Shown piece after piece: positions 60,370 to 64,000 of a stretch of DNA of 64,000 bases (position 1 is the first letter of the stretch; every line of letters starts with the position of its first letter). The stretch is from Ailanthus altissimus (taxonomy: Eukaryota; Streptophyta; Magnoliopsida; Sapindales; Simaroubaceae): contig OX327697.1 of the NCBI GenBank assembly GCA_946807835.1, positions 13,189,501 to 13,253,500 of the forward strand, given 5' to 3'. Made by a program: the position numbers and the translations under genes. The notes below the pieces were generated by a model that searched no databases, had not been told where the DNA came from, and saw nothing but the letters and a program-made list of their open reading frames with translations.

Positions 60370-61030
60370 TTCACTATTTGATGGCAACTTGATCTCTTTG
60401 AAGACTTTAAAAGTGATAGTGTCCTCTAACACTCTCATGGTCAACTGCCATTTTTGCACATCAATGATCATTCGTCTCGTGGATTGGAAAGGTCTTCCAA
60501 GGATGATAAGGATCTCTTTGTCTTCTTATATACCTAGAACAATGAAATCAGTAAGGAATATAAACTTATCCACCTTGACTGGTATATCTTCAATGACTCC
60601 TTCGAGATAGGTGAGGGATTGATCCACTAGTTGGAATGTGATGTTGGTTGGTTTGGCTTCTCATAGTCCCAATTTGTTGTAGATGGATAATGGCATAAGG
60701 TTGATGCTGGCTCTTGGATTGCAAAGTATTTTTTCAAAGTTATAGTTCCTAATTTTGCATGGTATAGTAAAGCTCCCAGGATCTTTCAGCTTTAGAGGTA
60801 GCTTTTTCTGAAGGATAGCGCTATACTCCATTGTCAGTGACACTATCTCGAAGTCATCTAATTTTATCTTTCTTGACAGGATGTCCTTCATGAATTTCAC
60901 GTAGCTCAACATTTGCTCTAATGCATCTGCAAAAGGAAAATTAATATGTAATTTCTTAAAAATTTCAAGGAATTTTGAAAATTGCTTATCTAAATTTTGC
61001 TTTTGTAGCCTTTAGGGAAATGTGGTGAAG
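60370..61030 (-). pseudogene. Athila-type gag end and aspartic protease; RT to integrase deleted
   Basis: Minus strand: KQNLDKQFSKFLEIFKKL and INFPFADALEQM, then KFMKDILSRKIKLDDFE, SAILQKKLPLKLKDPGSFTI and NPRASINLMPLSI, where the catalytic Asp of DLGAS is Asn. VDKFIFLTDFIVLG and ILGRPFQSTRRMIDVQ follow. Soon after, near 60110, the 3' non-coding region begins, so RT, RNase H and integrase are missing, apparently by one internal deletion. Confidence 0.85.
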
Positions 61031-61041
61031 GGCGATATGTT

Positions 61042-62701
61042 TGTTAACGTGTATTCATGGTGCATGCATATGATTATATCTATTGCTCATTTAATCTAAT
61101 GTATGACAATCATATATAATTACACAGTAGAATTGGAAACTAATTTTCTAAGCAACAAATATACTAAAATTAAAGTCAAGTATTGTTATACTAACAAGTC
61201 AAAAAAATCATACCTTTGAAGCTTTTGAGTATTTCATTACTTAGAGCTCACATTGAAGTCAACCCTTAAATAATTCTAGGCTTTAACAAAGTGGCAGGAT
61301 TGAAACTCTAAAAAAGTTGCATGTTTGATTAATTTCCAATAGGATTCAATTTCGAAATCTTATCAAAATGGTGTTATTTTTGTTTGACTTAGAAATGAGG
61401 ACCTCTTTGAAAACAAGTTCAAAAGTTGTTTATATAGTTAACAAATGTGGGGAGCTAAATGCAACATTTGCAAACCTTTAGCCACCTCACCCTTTGCATG
61501 GTTAACACTTGTTACTCATGTATCCCATGCATGATGCCAAGTGTCAATCATACAAATCCCTAATGTATCACTTGTCAAACAAGTAGCCATGTGTCAAGAT
61601 TTTCTTTGCTATGCAATAGGGACCTTTTTGTAATATTTGTAAAAGTATATTTCCTACTTTCCAGAGAGGTTCTGAAACATATCTTACTTTTTTAAAATCA
61701 TCCTAGATCGAATCGTTCGACCAGTCTCGCTACCCCAGTGTTTAATGAGTACACTTCATATTGTAAGACTCCTTAGGTTCACTTCTGTTTGTCTTACGGA
61801 ACACTTTTGCAAGTTCATAAATAATGCCTCACAAATGATGTTACAAATATTATAGAATGAAGCGTTAAACCATACAAGTTAAGGTCAACTGTATTTGTAA
61901 TCCTTCCGTCACCTATATCTTGGAAGAATAGAGACATAGATCATCACCGTCAAATCTCTATGTGCTAAATCGTAAAATTTTCTCCAGATTTGTATTTCTA
62001 TAAAATAATATCCATAAACACCTTTAATATATTGTTTAACCCTATACAAAACTCTTTTTTAGGGTTGTTTTCTTTTGGTAAAAAAAAACTTCATGAAATA
62101 CTATTCTTAGAGCATTATGATATAAAACTCACCTATATGAGCTGATAAATCCCATATCTATGCACACTAGACTCTATGAGCATCAGATCATACCTAGCAA
62201 CACTTAATAGTCAGATTATAAAAGGTATTTGACATGCGTGAAACCAAAGCATGTTGGATCACTCACAAGCCCATCGTGACATTCAGGTTAAAGGACCACA
62301 AATACTACTTAACTCGAGAAGAACCATCATTGATGACTTTTATGGGATGTCTATTGAAAGTCCTTATGAGTCTATTCAATTCTCAGTCCTCACTGAATAC
62401 CTGTATACCCATGCGAACTTTCACTAAACCTATGGTCTGCTAAGACTAACCATCTGGACAATCTAGATATAGACATACTGATCTGAAAGGAATATCGATT
62501 GACCTGTGTCGGTAACCATAGATTAGGAACGATGTTTTCAAGAACATATTACATAATGACATTTCTTAACACCATATACAACTGTTTACACCTTTAGGTC
62601 TACAATGTGTTACAAGCTTCTTACTATATAATTATGAATTAATGATTATTATCGAAATGATTACTGTTAATTAAAATGACATGTAAATACCATCTCCAAC
62701 A
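61042..62701 (-). mobile_element. Solo LTR (1660 bp), same family as 21283-23254
   Basis: On the minus strand it starts TGTTGGAGATGG and ends CGTTAACA. Internal landmarks are TCTCGAGTTAAGTAGTA, GTGAGTGATCCAACATGCTT and GGTATGATCTGATGCTCATAG. Flanks ATGTT (61037-61041) and ATGTG (62702-62706) agree at four of five positions, consistent with a target duplication. It interrupts the Athila gag/protease frame, which continues on both sides. Confidence 0.85.
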
Positions 62702-62706
62702 ATGTG

Positions 62707-63184
62707 TTGCTCATTAAGTGACTGTACTTCATTTTCTTCCTTCTTTCTCTTGCGGTATCTCTTATTCTTCATATTTTTTAAGAGCTTGATTCATGTTGTC
62801 TTGCAATTCTTTCCCACTTCTTCATGTGACAGCTTTGCAATGTTCTCTTTTAGGGTTGATTTCAATGTTACTTGGTAAGGTTCCTTGTGGGCGATTATTT
62901 ATTGCTGCAATGAGTTACCCCACTTGATTCTCTAAGGTTTTAAATGATGCAGCTTAACTCTAAAAAAATACATCAGTTCTTGTCATGTATTGTAAGAACA
63001 TATCTTCGAGGTCTGGCTTTTTCTCCTGTTAAACCTATGTTTGGAACCCAAAAAGATTCATGGTTTTAGAAAGTTGCCTTTGATTATTTCTGCTTCATGA
63101 AAAGTTAAGATGATTCCTCCATACAGGGTTGTAGAAATTTGAATTGGGTTTGCTGTAGTTAAAATTCTCTACATATTGTACTGT
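62707..63184 (-). pseudogene. Athila-type gag, C-terminal part
   Basis: Minus strand: NSNFYNPVWRNHLNFS, then TMNLFGFQT, a VGQLAAAINNRPQGTLPSNI block and KREHCKAVT*RSGKEL, a familiar gag linker of Athila-type elements. Stops are present. The N-terminal gag and primer site are missing: the LTR end at 63185 joins directly to this part. Confidence 0.8.
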
Positions 63185-64000
63185 TGATGTATGTACTTTA
63201 GTAGTTAAGTGTAAATGCACGCTATCGTATTAAGTAACGTAGAAATTGAGTTCAAGTAATGTTCCCACGAAGACTATTCTACCTAAATTTAATTCAAGTA
63301 CTAAAATTATTCATACTTAACTTTTATTCAAACTAGATCAAAATATGAATAGTCTAATTTAACTAATTAAACTAAAAATAAAACAAAAGTAATCAAGAAG
63401 CAAACTAAAGATTTCTTTTTCACTAATGTGCATATAATCTTAACTTATCCTCAAATATTTTATTGAATCTATTACTCTTTCGTCTAATCCCTCAATGAAT
63501 CAATTGTTGGCTAGACTCTAATATCATTATAAGCCTCTATCGATGATCAGATAAAAAAATTTCATCCTAACAATTACCCATATGTCTATGGTAATCAAAA
63601 TAAAATAAAATTTATTATGAACAAATATAACAATGTCATACATGCCATCTATGTATATTTCTATCCTATATGAAAATCATATCTATTACCCTATGATCAT
63701 ACATTAATCTATCATAGGCTAAACACATAAATCCTACTATTGAATTCATTATGGTTCTTAAATCAATCATTAAGCTGGACAGAAATAATGATTGCATTAA
63801 GTACAAGATAAATTAAACAATTATACTCACTGAGTTCATAAACAAAAGAAATAATAATTTTTAACTACAAATTGGATTAAAAAGTTTAACCCTAGATCAA
63901 CAATGTTTAGCTCATCACAAACCTAAGAGTATCAAACCAATCTATGAATAACAGCAAGAACAAGAACAAGAACAAGAACAAGAACAAGAACAAGAACAAG
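63185..64000 (-). repeat. End of another Athila-type LTR (5' LTR, continues past the window)
   Basis: On the minus strand the LTR ends ACGATAGCGTGCATTTACAC then TACATACATCA. The GTGGGAACATTACTTGAACT block upstream is typical of Athila-type LTR ends. It is diverged from the LTR at 56989-59730. Confidence 0.6.
63955..64000. repeat. (CAAGAA)n microsatellite at the window edge
   Basis: At least seven CAAGAA hexamer units run to the end of the window. Confidence 0.95.

Overview
This window is nuclear DNA of a flowering plant, most likely a eudicot. It is AT-rich, almost all coding capacity outside two host genes is decayed retrotransposon, and both host genes have plant-type introns. I cannot name the species from sequence alone.

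Two single-copy host genes are supported, both on the minus strand. One is a two-exon gene for plastid ribosomal protein PSRP5 (26516-27528). The other is a complete 14-exon gene for the nucleoporin ALADIN (47162-55028; 447 codons plus stop, every splice phase consistent). From memory these are neighbours in Arabidopsis (At3g56910 and At3g56900). If so, this is an old syntenic pair prised apart by about 19.6 kb of transposons. ALADIN has two unusual introns in a row: a GC-AG intron and a U12-type AT-AC intron.

Layout. 1-6125: 3' part of a Ty3/gypsy element of the Athila/Tat group, plus strand (integrase, an accessory cysteine-motif ORF, a captured intronless LOG-like cytokinin-activating-enzyme pseudogene, polypurine tract, long LTR). 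6135-24600: an old minus-strand Tat/Retand-like element (gag, protease, RT/RNase H, integrase, repeat-rich 3' UTR). It is broken by nested insertions, above all a full chromovirus-type element at 14227-23286 with a 5-bp target duplication, which itself carries a solo LTR at 21283-23254 with its own 5-bp duplication. 24600-28160: short duplications, PSRP5 and an AT-rich fold-back repeat. 28160-38511: AT-rich DNA, a minus-strand Ty1/copia remnant and a 2.8-kb chromovirus-like solo LTR. 38512-45870: a Mutator-like element with a ULP1/DUF1985 protease gene (plus) converging on a MuDR-type transposase (minus), both pseudogenes. 46930-55028: ALADIN and its 3' flank. 56700-64000: minus-strand Athila-type sequences in which one 2742-bp LTR is shared between two internal regions, with a further solo LTR nested in gag/protease.

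The item most worth following up is the LOG-like coding sequence lying between integrase and polypurine tract of the first element. It is an apparent capture of a host hormone gene by an LTR retrotransposon, together with a second unidentified ORF.
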